Assembly (NCBI RefSeq): GCF_000955805.1
Contig: NZ_JYOA01000009.1
Coordinates: 63,668-127,667, forward strand
Source: Pseudomonas sp. 21
GTDB lineage: Bacteria > Pseudomonadota > Gammaproteobacteria > Pseudomonadales > Pseudomonadaceae
Direction of reading: 5' to 3'
DNA: 64,000 nucleotides
A model generated the notes under the pieces. The model did not search any database, was not told the origin of the DNA, and worked only from the letters and a program-made list of their open reading frames with translations. How positions within the stretch are numbered: the first letter of the stretch is position 1; the number at the start of each line of letters is the position of its first letter. Positions 9,794 through 21,051 of this stretch are shown here, piece by piece. Made by a program: the position numbers and the translations under genes.

Positions 9794-10633
9794 ATGAGCG
9801 AAGACCGATCGAGCAATGGGCACAAGTCGTGGTTGGACAAGATCACCCAGGCTTTTGCCCATGAGCCGAGAAACCGCCAGGAGCTGCTTGAGCTGCTGCG
9901 CGAAGCCCACGACAACAAGCTGCTGGACAGCGAAGCGTTGTCGATCGTCGAAGGCGCGATCCAGGTGGCGGACCTCCAGGTCCGCGACATCATGATCCCG
10001 CGTTCGCAGATGATCTCCATCAAGTCGACGCAGAAGCCTGCCGACTTCCTCCCAGCCATCATCGACGCGGCGCACTCGCGCTACCCGGTGATCGGTGAGA
10101 GCCTGGACGACATCATGGGTGTCCTGCTGGCCAAGGACCTGCTGCCGCTGATCCTTCATGACCAGAACCACGCCTTCAACATCAAGGACCTGTTGCGCCC
10201 GGCCACCTTCGTGCCCGAGTCCAAGCGCCTGAACGTACTGCTGCGCGAGTTCCGCGCCAACCGCAACCACATGGCCATCGTCATCGACGAATACGGCGGC
10301 GTGGCGGGGCTGGTGACCATCGAGGACGTGCTGGAGCAGATCGTCGGCGACATCGAGGACGAGCACGACGTCGAGGAAGACAGCTACATCAAGCCGCTGC
10401 CCAGCGGTGACTTCATCGTCAAGGCACTGACCCCGGTGGAGGCCTTCAACGACTTCTTCGGTTCGGAATTCTCCGATGAGGAATTCGACACCGTTGGCGG
10501 CGTGGTGATGAGCGCCTTCGGCCACCTGCCCAAACGCAACGAAACCACCGAACTGGGCGGCTTCCGCTTCCGCGTGCTCAACGCGGACAGCCGCCGGCTG
10601 CACCTGCTGCGCCTCACCCCGCTGCAGGACTGA
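9794..10633 (+). CDS. ybeX: CBS/CorC_HlyC domain protein YbeX (CorC)
   Basis: The 279-residue cytosolic protein has a pair of CBS domains (about residues 68-190) and a C-terminal CorC_HlyC domain (about 205-277). CorC was linked to CorA-dependent Mg/Co efflux, and YbeX has also been connected to ribosome metabolism; the position directly after ybeZ and ybeY favours the second context. MAIVIDEYGGVAGLVT in the second CBS domain is characteristic. Sequence does not decide between the two roles. A REP pair follows. Confidence 0.92.
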   Translation: MSEDRSSNGHKSWLDKITQAFAHEPRNRQELLELLREAHDNKLLDSEALSIVEGAIQVADLQVRDIMIPRSQMISIKSTQKPADFLPAIIDAAHSRYPVIGESLDDIMGVLLAKDLLPLILHDQNHAFNIKDLLRPATFVPESKRLNVLLREFRANRNHMAIVIDEYGGVAGLVTIEDVLEQIVGDIEDEHDVEEDSYIKPLPSGDFIVKALTPVEAFNDFFGSEFSDEEFDTVGGVVMSAFGHLPKRNETTELGGFRFRVLNADSRRLHLLRLTPLQD

Positions 10634-10647
10634 GCCACCACGCACCC

Positions 10648-10694
10648 TGTAGGAGCGGCCATGCCCGCGATCGCGGACAAAGTCCGCTCCTACA
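10648..10694. repeat. Compact REP palindrome, family B
   Basis: Two inverted REP arms abut: TGTAGGAGCGGCCATGCCCG runs directly into CGGACAAAGTCCGCTCCTAC, making a 47-nt hairpin. The outer TGTAGGAGC is shared with family A but the inner part differs. Related copies are near 18.4, 50.7 and 51.8 kb. The rest of the ybeX-lnt gap shows nothing I can assign. Confidence 0.8.
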
Positions 10695-10855
10695 GGGCGC
10701 GCGAAACACCCCTCGCTGAATTCCTACAGAAAAACCCTCCGCGTCCTGCAACATCCCGCCGCAGTCAGCTCATGGCTTTTGGCTTTCATCCCCATAGCCT
10801 ACCGTTCGTCTCTCCATTACTCTTGCGCATCGCTTAACCGCAACAAGGATTTCCG

Positions 10856-12388
10856 ATGCGCTGGATCACCCGCCCCGGCCTGCCAGGCCACCTGCTCGCC
10901 CTGGCCGCCGGCGCGCTCACGCCGCTGACCCTGGCCCCGTTCGGCTACTGGCCGCTGGCGGTGCTCTCGCTGGCCCTGTTCTACCTCGGCCTGCGCGGCA
11001 CCACCGCAGGCTCGGCGCTCTGGCGCGGCTGGTGGTACGGCTTCGGCGCCTTCATCGCCGGCACCAGCTGGATCTACTTCAGCATCCACAACTTCGGCGG
11101 CGCCTCCGGACCGCTGGCCGGCTTCCTGGTCGGCGGCTTCAGTGCCGGCGTGGCGTTCTTCTTTGCTCTGCCTGCCTGGGCCTGGGCGAAGTTCTTCCGT
11201 CGCAACAATGCCCCGGTCAGCGACGCGCTGGCCTTCGCCGCGCTGTGGGTGGTGCTGGAGCTGTTCCGCAGCTGGTTCCTCACCGGCTTCCCCTGGCTCT
11301 ACGCCGGCTACAGCCAGCTGGAAGGCCCGCTGGCCGGCCTCGCCCCGCTGGGCGGCGTCTGGCTGGTGTCCTTCGGCATCGCCCTGACCGGCGCGCTGAT
11401 CATCAACATCCCGGCCCTGACCCGCCGCCCCGCACGCCTGGTCACCGGCCTGATCCTGCTGATCGCTCCCTGGGCCGTGGGCCTGGGCTACAAGGGCCAC
11501 GCCTGGACCACCCCGGCCGGCGCACCGCTGAAGGTCGCCGCGCTGCAGGGCAACATCGCCCAGGAAATGAAGTGGGACCCGAAGGCCATCACCCACCAGC
11601 TGGAGCTGTACCGCGACCTGACCGCCGAGCAGAACGACGTCGACCTGATCGTCTGGCCGGAAACCGCCGTGCCGGTCCTCAAGGACCAGGCCACCGGCTA
11701 CCTGGAGATGATCAACGGCGTCGCCACCGCCAGGAAGGCTGCGCTCATCACCGGCGTACCGGTGCGCGAGAAGACCTCCGAGGGCATTCGCTACTACAAC
11801 GGCATCACCGTGGTTGGCGAAGGCAGCGGCAACTACCTCAAGCAGAAGCTGGTGCCCTTCGGTGAATATGTCCCGCTGCAGGACCTGCTGCGCGGCCTGA
11901 TCACCTTCTTCGACCTGCCCATGTCCGACTTCGCCCGCGGCCCGGCCGACCAGCCGCTGCTCAAGGCCAAGGGCTACTCCGTGGCGCCGTACATCTGCTA
12001 CGAAGTGGTCTACCCGGAATTCGCCGCCGAACTCGCAGCGCAGAGCCAGCTGCTGCTGACCATCAGCAACGACGCCTGGTTCGGCACCTCCATCGGCCCG
12101 CTGCAGCACCTGCAGATGGCGCAGATGCGTGCCCTGGAAGCCGGCCGCTGGATGGTGCGCGGCACCAACAACGGCGTCACCGCGCTGATCGACCCGTTCG
12201 GCAAGCTGGCGGTGCAGATTCCGCAGTTCCAGCAAGGCGTGCTGCGCGGCGAAGTGGTGCCGATGCAGGGCCTGACCCCGTACCTGAAGTGGCGCGTCTG
12301 GCCGCTGGCGATCCTCAGCGCCGTACTGCTGGTGTGGGCGCTGGTACGCCGCCGTACGCACCCGGAAGAACGCCGACTGTTCGGCTGA
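10856..12388 (+). CDS. lnt: Apolipoprotein N-acyltransferase
   Basis: Lnt transfers the third acyl chain to the N-terminal cysteine of lipoproteins at the outer face of the inner membrane. The 510-residue protein has six to eight N-terminal membrane helices and a periplasmic nitrilase-like domain (about residues 224-470), with the triad visible as Glu269 (VWPETAVP), Lys331 (KQKLVPFGEY) and Cys381 (APYICYEVVYP). A C-terminal anchor helix ends at about residue 500. It closes the ybeZYX-lnt series and has its own terminator. Several candidate substrates are encoded in this window (LptE, RlpA, SltB3, a YbaY-like lipoprotein). Confidence 0.96.
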   Translation: MRWITRPGLPGHLLALAAGALTPLTLAPFGYWPLAVLSLALFYLGLRGTTAGSALWRGWWYGFGAFIAGTSWIYFSIHNFGGASGPLAGFLVGGFSAGVAFFFALPAWAWAKFFRRNNAPVSDALAFAALWVVLELFRSWFLTGFPWLYAGYSQLEGPLAGLAPLGGVWLVSFGIALTGALIINIPALTRRPARLVTGLILLIAPWAVGLGYKGHAWTTPAGAPLKVAALQGNIAQEMKWDPKAITHQLELYRDLTAEQNDVDLIVWPETAVPVLKDQATGYLEMINGVATARKAALITGVPVREKTSEGIRYYNGITVVGEGSGNYLKQKLVPFGEYVPLQDLLRGLITFFDLPMSDFARGPADQPLLKAKGYSVAPYICYEVVYPEFAAELAAQSQLLLTISNDAWFGTSIGPLQHLQMAQMRALEAGRWMVRGTNNGVTALIDPFGKLAVQIPQFQQGVLRGEVVPMQGLTPYLKWRVWPLAILSAVLLVWALVRRRTHPEERRLFG

Positions 12389-12396
12389 CACCAACG

Positions 12397-12425
12397 AAAA
12401 GGGCCTCATTGCGAGGCCCTTTTTC
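12397..12425 (+). terminator. Intrinsic terminator after lnt
   Basis: AAAAGGGCCTC - ATTGC - GAGGCCCTTTTT forms a strong GC stem with a T5 tail directly after the lnt stop. The flanking A run lets it act in both directions. Confidence 0.88.
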
Positions 12426-12438
12426 ATTCTGGGAGCCG

Positions 12439-12506
12439 GGTTCGCGAGCAAGCTCGCTCCTACAAGGACGGATCTGCACATGTAGGAGCGAGCTTGCTCG
12501 CGAACC
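12439..12506. repeat. REP pair (REPIN), family A
   Basis: An inverted unit (12439-12464) and a forward unit (12481-12506) face each other across 16 nt. Both arms match the family A consensus exactly. The pair lies between the convergent lnt and DUF218 genes. Confidence 0.88.
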
Positions 12507-12520
12507 GCATCACGCCGGTA

Positions 12521-13282
12521 CTATCGATAGAACAACCGATACCCGACCAGCCCGATCGCCTCGTTCAGCAACTGCCCGCTCTGCCAGATCGCCCGCCCCT
12601 CCGGCAACCAGCCGCCCATGGGCACTGCATCGTCGGTGCCTATGTACCCCGAAGGCGCCGGCACCACTTCCAGCCCGGCCTTCTCGAAGCTCCAGATCGA
12701 ACGCGGCATGTGAATGGCGCTGGTGACCAGGACTACCCGCCTGATACCCGCCTCACGCAGTATCTCGGCGCTGAACCGCGCATTCTCCCAGGTCGTGCGG
12801 CTGCGACCCTCCTCCCAGCGCACCGGCACGGCGTAATCGTCCAGCAGGCTCTGCGCCATGATCCGCGCCTCGGAGGGCGGCGTGTCGTAATGCAGACCGC
12901 CGGAGGTCAGCAGCGGCAGGCCGCTGGCCTTGGCCAGACGCGCCGCATAGCGGATGCGCTCGCGGGCCATCAGGCCGGGCTGGTCTTCATCCCAGGCCCG
13001 ATCCCCACGCACCCTGCCGGCTCCCAGCACCACGATGGCATCGGCGCGTTGCGCCAGCCCTGACCATTCAGCCTGTTTGAGCGCGTCCTGCGGCTCCAGC
13101 TGGCGCGCGCCCCACTCCACCGTCACCGGCAGGCTCATCACCAACAGGCCGAGGAAACCGGAAAAGAAGCAGCACACCGACAAGCGCGGATAGCGCCGGC
13201 GCAGAACGAAACCCAGGAAGAGCAACAGCAGCAGCAATCCCGGCGGCATGAAAATCTGTTTGAGGATGAAGCGGATAGGCAT
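12521..13282 (-). CDS. YdcF/ElyC family DUF218 membrane protein
   Basis: The 253-residue protein begins with two hydrophobic helices (about residues 10-27 and 36-54) and continues with a DUF218 domain of Rossmann-like fold (about 80-240). Family motifs are ADAIVVLGAGRVRGD, LLTSGG, a GRSRTTWENA segment and LVTSAIHMPRS. ElyC-type members affect peptidoglycan and envelope polysaccharide metabolism, but no substrate is established for this branch. The gene is on the minus strand, 46 nt downstream of the zinc-ribbon gene. Confidence 0.85.
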   Translation of the reverse strand: MPIRFILKQIFMPPGLLLLLLFLGFVLRRRYPRLSVCCFFSGFLGLLVMSLPVTVEWGARQLEPQDALKQAEWSGLAQRADAIVVLGAGRVRGDRAWDEDQPGLMARERIRYAARLAKASGLPLLTSGGLHYDTPPSEARIMAQSLLDDYAVPVRWEEGRSRTTWENARFSAEILREAGIRRVVLVTSAIHMPRSIWSFEKAGLEVVPAPSGYIGTDDAVPMGGWLPEGRAIWQSGQLLNEAIGLVGYRLFYR

Positions 13283-13328
13283 TGGCGACTCCTTGTCGAG
13301 GCGCCAAGCCTAACGGATCGGGGAAGTG

Positions 13329-16618
<3,290 letters not shown>

Positions 16619-16697
16619 AAGCAACGCTGGAAAAGACCCATTCGCCCGTGGCACCTTCGCCACGGGCATACCGGATCCACAGGAGTGAGGAAGCTTG

Positions 16698-17312
16698 ATG
16701 AAACGTATCCTGACCAGCCTCGCGCTGATCGGCCTGGCCAGCGTGCTGAGTGCCTGCGGTTTCCAACTGCGCGGCCTGGGCGATACGAACTTTGCGCTCA
16801 AGGAAATCGACGTGAGTGCGCGCAACGCCTATGGCGACACCGTCACGCAGCTCAAGCAGGTGCTTGAAGGCAGCGGCGTGAAAGTCGTCTCCCGTGCGCC
16901 GTACCACCTGATCCTCGCCCGCGAAGACGTGACCCAGCGTAGCGTCAGCTACACCAGCTCGGCGCGCAGCGCGGAAAACGAACTGACCAACACCCTGAGC
17001 TACGAGATCCGTGGCACCGACAACCTGCTGTTGCTCGCCAACCAGGTCCAGGTCCGCAAGGTCTACGTGCAGGACGAGAACAACCTGATCGGCTCCGACC
17101 AGGAAGCCCAGCAGATTCGCGCCGAAATGCGCCGCGACCTGGTCCAGCAGATGGTCTCCCGCCTGCAGATGATCACCCCGGCCCAGCTCGACGACCTGCA
17201 GGCCAAGGCAGAAGCCAAGGCCAAGGCCGAAGCGGACGCGATGAAGGCCGCGGACGAGGCTGCCAAGTCTCAGCCGCAGCAGTCGCCGATCGAATTCCCG
17301 AAAGCGCAGTAA
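16698..17312 (+). CDS. lptE: LPS-assembly lipoprotein LptE
   Basis: LptE is the outer-membrane lipoprotein plug of the LptD translocon that inserts LPS into the outer leaflet. The 204-residue protein has a lipoprotein signal peptide with lipobox LSAC (lipidated Cys20), followed by CGFQLRG, the family hallmark. The C-terminus is a charged Ala/Lys/Glu helix (about residues 165-190). ATG 16698 is preceded by GAGGAAG at a usable distance; a TTG one codon earlier is less likely. leuS-lptE-holA is the conserved order. A GCCCGTGG...CCACGGGC hairpin without a T tract lies in the leuS-lptE gap (about 16646-16669). Confidence 0.93.
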   Translation: MKRILTSLALIGLASVLSACGFQLRGLGDTNFALKEIDVSARNAYGDTVTQLKQVLEGSGVKVVSRAPYHLILAREDVTQRSVSYTSSARSAENELTNTLSYEIRGTDNLLLLANQVQVRKVYVQDENNLIGSDQEAQQIRAEMRRDLVQQMVSRLQMITPAQLDDLQAKAEAKAKAEADAMKAADEAAKSQPQQSPIEFPKAQ

Positions 17313-17317
17313 GCGAC

Positions 17318-17341
17318 AAGGGGCCGGCCAACCGGCCCCTT
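17318..17341 (+). terminator. Terminator-like hairpin between lptE and holA
   Basis: AAGGGGCCGG - CCAA - CCGGCCCCTT is a perfect 10-bp stem with a tetraloop, followed by TCTCATT. It begins 5 nt after the lptE stop and ends 7 nt before the holA ATG. The T tract is short, so it may be a leaky terminator or attenuator. No Shine-Dalgarno sequence fits between it and holA. Confidence 0.65.
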
Positions 17342-17348
17342 TCTCATT

Positions 17349-18386
17349 ATGAAGCTCAATCCCGGACAACTCGCCAAGCACCTGCAAGGCAACCTCGCGC
17401 CCGTCTACGTGGTCAGCGGCGACGAGCCCCTGCTCTGCCAGGAAGCCTGCGATGCCATCCGCGCCGCCTGCCGCCAGCGCGATTTCGGCGAGCGCCAGGT
17501 GTTCAACGCCGAAGCCAACTTCGACTGGGGCCAACTGATCGAAGCCGGCGCCAGCCTCTCGCTGTTCGCCGAAAAACGCCTGATCGAACTGCGCCTGCCC
17601 TCCGGCAAGCCCGGCGACAAGGGCGCGGCCATCCTCCAGGAATACCTGCAGCGCCCGCCGGAAGACACCGTCCTGCTGGTGAGCCTGCCCAAGCTCGACG
17701 GCAGCACGCAGAAGACCAAATGGGCCAAGGCCCTGATCGACGGCGATGCTGCCCAGTTCATCCAGATCTGGCCCATCGACGCGCACCAGTTGCCGCAGTG
17801 GATTCGCCAGCGCCTGTCCCAGGCTGGCCTCGCCGCCAGCCAGGAGGCGGTCGACCTGATCGCCGCACGCGTGGAAGGCAACCTGCTGGCCGCCGCCCAG
17901 GAAATCGAAAAACTCAAGCTGCTTGCCGACGGCCAGCAGATCGATGCCGACACCGTGCAGGCCGCCGTGGCCGACAGCGCGCGATTCGACGTCTTCGGCC
18001 TGATCGATGCCGCCCTCAACGGCGAAGCGGCTCACTGCCTGCGCATGCTCGAAGGCCTGCGTGGCGAAGGCGTGGAGCCACCGGTGATCCTCTGGGCCCT
18101 GGCCCGGGAAATCCGCGTGCTCGCCAGCCTCGCCCAGCAGTTCAGCCAGGGCGTCCCGCTGGACAAGGCCTTCAGCCAGTGTCGCCCGCCGATCTGGGAC
18201 AAGCGCCGCCCGCTGATGAGCAAGGCCCTGCAACGGCACACCGCGCAGCGCTGGAACCAGATGCTGCAGGACGCCCAACTGATCGATGCACAGATCAAGG
18301 GGCAGGCTCCCGGCAACGTCTGGAACAGCCTCGCCCGCCTCGCCCTGCTGGTCGCCGGCCAGCGCATCAGCCTGCCTTCGGCCTGA
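17349..18386 (+). CDS. holA: DNA polymerase III delta subunit
   Basis: HolA is the clamp-loader subunit that opens the beta clamp. The 345-residue protein has the AAA+-like N-terminal domain (about residues 1-140, with LAPVYVVSGDEPLL), a lid region (about 140-210) and the C-terminal collar domain with RVEGNLLAAAQEIEKL near residue 175. It follows LptE as in most gamma-proteobacteria. The start at 17349 fits family alignment but lies only 7 nt after a strong hairpin and has no obvious ribosome-binding site. Confidence 0.95.
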   Translation: MKLNPGQLAKHLQGNLAPVYVVSGDEPLLCQEACDAIRAACRQRDFGERQVFNAEANFDWGQLIEAGASLSLFAEKRLIELRLPSGKPGDKGAAILQEYLQRPPEDTVLLVSLPKLDGSTQKTKWAKALIDGDAAQFIQIWPIDAHQLPQWIRQRLSQAGLAASQEAVDLIAARVEGNLLAAAQEIEKLKLLADGQQIDADTVQAAVADSARFDVFGLIDAALNGEAAHCLRMLEGLRGEGVEPPVILWALAREIRVLASLAQQFSQGVPLDKAFSQCRPPIWDKRRPLMSKALQRHTAQRWNQMLQDAQLIDAQIKGQAPGNVWNSLARLALLVAGQRISLPSA

Positions 18387-18394
18387 GCTCGGCC

Positions 18395-18442
18395 TGTACA
18401 AGCGGGCCGCGCCCGCGATAGCGCCCATCGGGCGCTCCTACA
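18395..18442. repeat. Compact REP palindrome, family B (diverged)
   Basis: TGTACAAGCGGGCCGCGCCC and its inverted partner GGGCGCTCCTACA form a 48-nt hairpin like the copy at 51.8 kb. A partial unit (GCAGGAGCGATGCGCGC) follows near 18.46 kb. It lies between the convergent holA and YCII genes. Confidence 0.7.
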
Positions 18443-18483
18443 ACGATCTATCCAGATCACCTGCAGGAGCGATGCGCGCTATC

Positions 18484-18834
18484 TCACTCCCATTCCCGCA
18501 CCTGGCGCACCTCCACACAGCCCAGCCGCCCCGGCGGAATCTTCGCAGCGATACGTTCGGCCTCTTCCATGCTCTGCGCCTCGATCAGGTAGAAGCCGCC
18601 CAACTGCTCCCGCGTCTCGGCAAATGGCCCGTCGGTAACGGCCAGCTTTTCACCCTGCCCACGCAGCGTGCGCCCCGTCGGCGTCGGCAGCAGCGCGTTG
18701 GCCGCGATGTAGTTGCCGCTGCGCCGCAGTTGCTCGCTGTAGGTCATGCACTCGTCGACGATGCCGCGCAACTCGGCTTCCGGCAGCTCCGCCGCCTTGC
18801 GCTCGTCGAAATAGATCATGCAGAGAAACTTCAT
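18484..18834 (-). CDS. YCII-related (DGPF) domain protein
   Basis: A 116-residue cytosolic protein of the YCII/DGPF family: MKFLCMIYFDE start, a central TDGPFAETREQLGGFYLIEA motif (about residues 67-86) and EEAERIAAKIP. YCII domains have a ferredoxin-like dimeric fold with a conserved His/Asp pair in enzymatic members. DGPF proteins often lie next to ECF sigma factors, but none is present here, so the role is unknown. Confidence 0.85.
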   Translation of the reverse strand: MKFLCMIYFDERKAAELPEAELRGIVDECMTYSEQLRRSGNYIAANALLPTPTGRTLRGQGEKLAVTDGPFAETREQLGGFYLIEAQSMEEAERIAAKIPPGRLGCVEVRQVREWE

Positions 18835-19010
18835 CGCCCTTGTCCTCGTTCTTGTTCGTTATGCCAGGAAGGTCCGTCGCCCCAGCGTAGCCCCTATCCG
18901 CCCGCGTCGGCCCTGGCCCGCCCACCGGTTGACCAGCGGCATGGACAAGCGTGCCAGATAGGTGGAAGATTCGCGCGCCGGCACCGGGTCGGCCTCAAGA
19001 GGAAAGTCAG

Positions 19011-19163
19011 ATGGCGAAGAAATCCAAACGGCCGAACAAGGCCAAGTCCCTGGTGGCACAACCACTGTTCCGCAGCCGCCAGGAACAGCCGCTCAAAGGC
19101 AAAGGCAGCTACCGCCGCGAAGCCTCCCGAAATTGGGAGGCTTCTTCGCTTCTGGCGGCCTGA
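19011..19163 (+). CDS. arfA: Alternative ribosome-rescue factor ArfA
   Basis: ArfA recruits RF2 to ribosomes stalled on mRNAs without a stop codon, as backup for tmRNA. This 50-residue ORF begins MAKKSKRPNKAKSLVAQPLF behind a good ribosome-binding site (AAGAGGAAA). It shows the family core: PLFRSRQEQP, the basic KGKGSYRRE ribosome-channel segment and NWEAS. E. coli ArfA carries PLFRQR, KGKGSYMRK and NWEAS in the same order. A terminator-like hairpin (19119-19144) lies inside the coding region at the GSYRREASRNWEAS codons, as in E. coli arfA, where truncated non-stop transcripts make synthesis responsive to loss of tmRNA. Confidence 0.88.
   Translation: MAKKSKRPNKAKSLVAQPLFRSRQEQPLKGKGSYRREASRNWEASSLLAA
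19119..19144 (+). promoter_or_regulatory. Intragenic hairpin in arfA
   Basis: GAAGCCTCCC - GAAATT - GGGAGGCTTC is a perfect 10-bp stem inside arfA, followed by the T-rich TTCGCTTCT. In E. coli and Haemophilus a comparable hairpin terminates or is cut by RNase III, giving non-stop arfA mRNA. Conservation of position and protein motif supports the same role here. Confidence 0.75.
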
Positions 19164-19235
19164 AAACCTCAGAAAACCTGAACCACCCCCGCCCTTGCGC
19201 TTTCAACCGGACAGCCATGCACCTGGAGGTCCACC

Positions 19236-19535
19236 ATGAAAGCCCCCCTGATCGTCGCCATCCTCGCCCTCCCCTTCAGCCTGTCCGCCCATGCGTTCTG
19301 CTCCGACCAGGAAGCCGAAGCCAAGGGTAAGCAAGTCGCCGCCAAGGTCACCGAAGTCACCCGCAGCGATCCCCAACGCGCACAGAAGCTCAACGAGAAA
19401 CTGGCCGAGATGAACAAGTCCCGCTCCAGTGAACAACGCCCGGACGACTGTGCCGCGTACGACGACATGCTCAAGGAACTCAGTCAGAGCGCCCCCAAGG
19501 TCGACCAGGAAACCGGCAGCAAGCCGCAGCCGTAG
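19236..19535 (+). CDS. Small secreted protein of unknown function
   Basis: A 99-residue protein with a Sec signal peptide (hydrophobic LIVAILALPFSLSAHAF, likely cleaved after AHA near residue 20). The mature part is a charged, probably helical segment with two cysteines (Cys22 and Cys72) that could form one disulfide. A GGAGG motif precedes the ATG. I do not recognise a family. It lies 72 nt after arfA, whose internal hairpin may separate the two transcriptionally. Confidence 0.7.
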   Translation: MKAPLIVAILALPFSLSAHAFCSDQEAEAKGKQVAAKVTEVTRSDPQRAQKLNEKLAEMNKSRSSEQRPDDCAAYDDMLKELSQSAPKVDQETGSKPQP

Positions 19536-19741
19536 CACCGCCAGGGCGGTACGAAGCGAGCCTGCGAGCGGTTCCGGCAAGTGGCGTTGCATCGCGCCGC
19601 CCGACGGACGCTACAGCGTGGCGGGAATTTTCCTCCGGCCGTGCCATCGAATCCTGCGTACCCGGCGCTTCTGCCCAACGCAGACGCGTCACAGAGGCCA
19701 TGCTAAGGTGGCCCCTCGCCTGCCCGTTCCCGAGGAGAGCA

Positions 19742-21004
19742 ATGCGCAAGCCCGTTTCACCTGTCGTCGGCCAACGCTGCCTGCTCGTCGCCGCCCTGTC
19801 CCTGGCCAGCTTCGGCCTGTTGACCTCCTGTACCGAGCCGCCCCCCAAAGGCGCCACCGCCGAGTACGCTCAACCCACGCAGAGCTTCGCCCAATGGCGC
19901 GACGGCTTCCGCGCGCAGGCGCTCGCTGCGGGCATCAGCGCCGCCACTTTCGATACTGCATTCGAAGGCATCGAGCCGGATGATTCGGTGGTCACTGCCG
20001 ATCGCAGCCAACCCGAGTTCAGCCGTCCCGTCTGGCAATACCTGGAAAGCGCGGTGTCGTCTGCGCGAGTACGCAACGGGCAGGACCGCCTGCAACAGAA
20101 CGCCAAGGTACTGCAGCGCATCGACGCAACCTACGGTGTGGACCGGGAAGCCGTCGTGGCGATCTGGGGCATGGAGAGCAACTTCGGCCAGCAGATGGGC
20201 AGCAAGAACGTCATCCGCTCCCTCGCCACCCTGGCCTACGAGGGCCGTCGCCCGGACTTCGGCCGCGACCAGTTGATCGCCGCACTGCAGATCATCCAGC
20301 ACGGCGACGTGCCCGCGAGCAACATGATCGGCTCCTGGGCCGGCGCCATGGGCCAGACCCAGTTCATCCCCACGACCTACAACCGCTATGCCGTGGACTT
20401 CGACGGCGACGGCCGCCGCGATATCTGGAGCTCGTCGCCGGACGCCCTGGCCTCCACCGCCAACTACCTCAAGACCTCCGGCTGGCAGCGCGGCCAGTCC
20501 TGGGGCTTCGAAGTGCGCCTGCCGCCAGGCTTCGACTACTCCCAGGCGGACATGGACATCCGAAAACCGATGAGCGAATGGCTGCGTCAGGGAATAAAGG
20601 TGGCTGGCGGCAACCTGCCGAGCGACCCACAAGCCAGCGTCTCGCTACTCCTGCCCGCCGGTTACCGCGGTCCTGCGTTTCTGGTGACAGACAATTTCCG
20701 CGCCATCCTCAAGTACAACAACTCGACATCCTATGCCCTCGCCGTCGGCCTGCTGGCGGACAGCTTCAAGGGCGGCGAACAACTGGTGGCGAGCTGGCCG
20801 GAGGAAGACATTCCGTTGAGCCGCTCTGAGCGCATCGAACTACAACAATTGTTAGTGCAGCGAGGGTATCAACCGGGAACTGCCGACGGCATCATCGGCG
20901 CCAACACACGCAAGGCGATCCGTGCCTTCCAGCAATCGATCGGCTCGCCGGCGGATGGTTATCCGACCCCGGCCCTGCTGGAGTTGCTCCGACAGAAAAG
21001 CTGA
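19742..21004 (+). CDS. sltB3: MltB-family lytic transglycosylase lipoprotein
   Basis: A 420-residue lytic murein transglycosylase that cleaves the MurNAc-GlcNAc bond to a 1,6-anhydro end. It has a signal peptide with lipobox LLTSC (Cys30), an SLT_2/MltB domain (about residues 55-345) with catalytic Glu145 in AIWGMESNFG, the AGAMGQTQFIP motif and AVDFDGDGRRDIW, and a C-terminal PG_binding_1 domain (about 360-418, ending RKAIRAFQQSIGSPADG). An in-frame start 14 codons upstream was rejected because the lipoprotein signal begins at 19742. The domain order matches P. aeruginosa SltB3. It converges on lipA. Confidence 0.92.
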   Translation: MRKPVSPVVGQRCLLVAALSLASFGLLTSCTEPPPKGATAEYAQPTQSFAQWRDGFRAQALAAGISAATFDTAFEGIEPDDSVVTADRSQPEFSRPVWQYLESAVSSARVRNGQDRLQQNAKVLQRIDATYGVDREAVVAIWGMESNFGQQMGSKNVIRSLATLAYEGRRPDFGRDQLIAALQIIQHGDVPASNMIGSWAGAMGQTQFIPTTYNRYAVDFDGDGRRDIWSSSPDALASTANYLKTSGWQRGQSWGFEVRLPPGFDYSQADMDIRKPMSEWLRQGIKVAGGNLPSDPQASVSLLLPAGYRGPAFLVTDNFRAILKYNNSTSYALAVGLLADSFKGGEQLVASWPEEDIPLSRSERIELQQLLVQRGYQPGTADGIIGANTRKAIRAFQQSIGSPADGYPTPALLELLRQKS

Positions 21005-21038
21005 ATGAAAAAGGCGCCCTCGGGCGCCTTTTTCATTC
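21003..21038. terminator. Bidirectional terminator between sltB3 and lipA
   Basis: A 17-bp perfect palindrome (GAATGAAAAAGGCGCCC, 2-nt loop, complement) begins inside the sltB3 stop codon, with A and T tracts on both sides of the GC stem. It is placed to end transcription from both convergent genes. Confidence 0.92.
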
Positions 21039-21051
21039 AAGAGCTGGCCAT

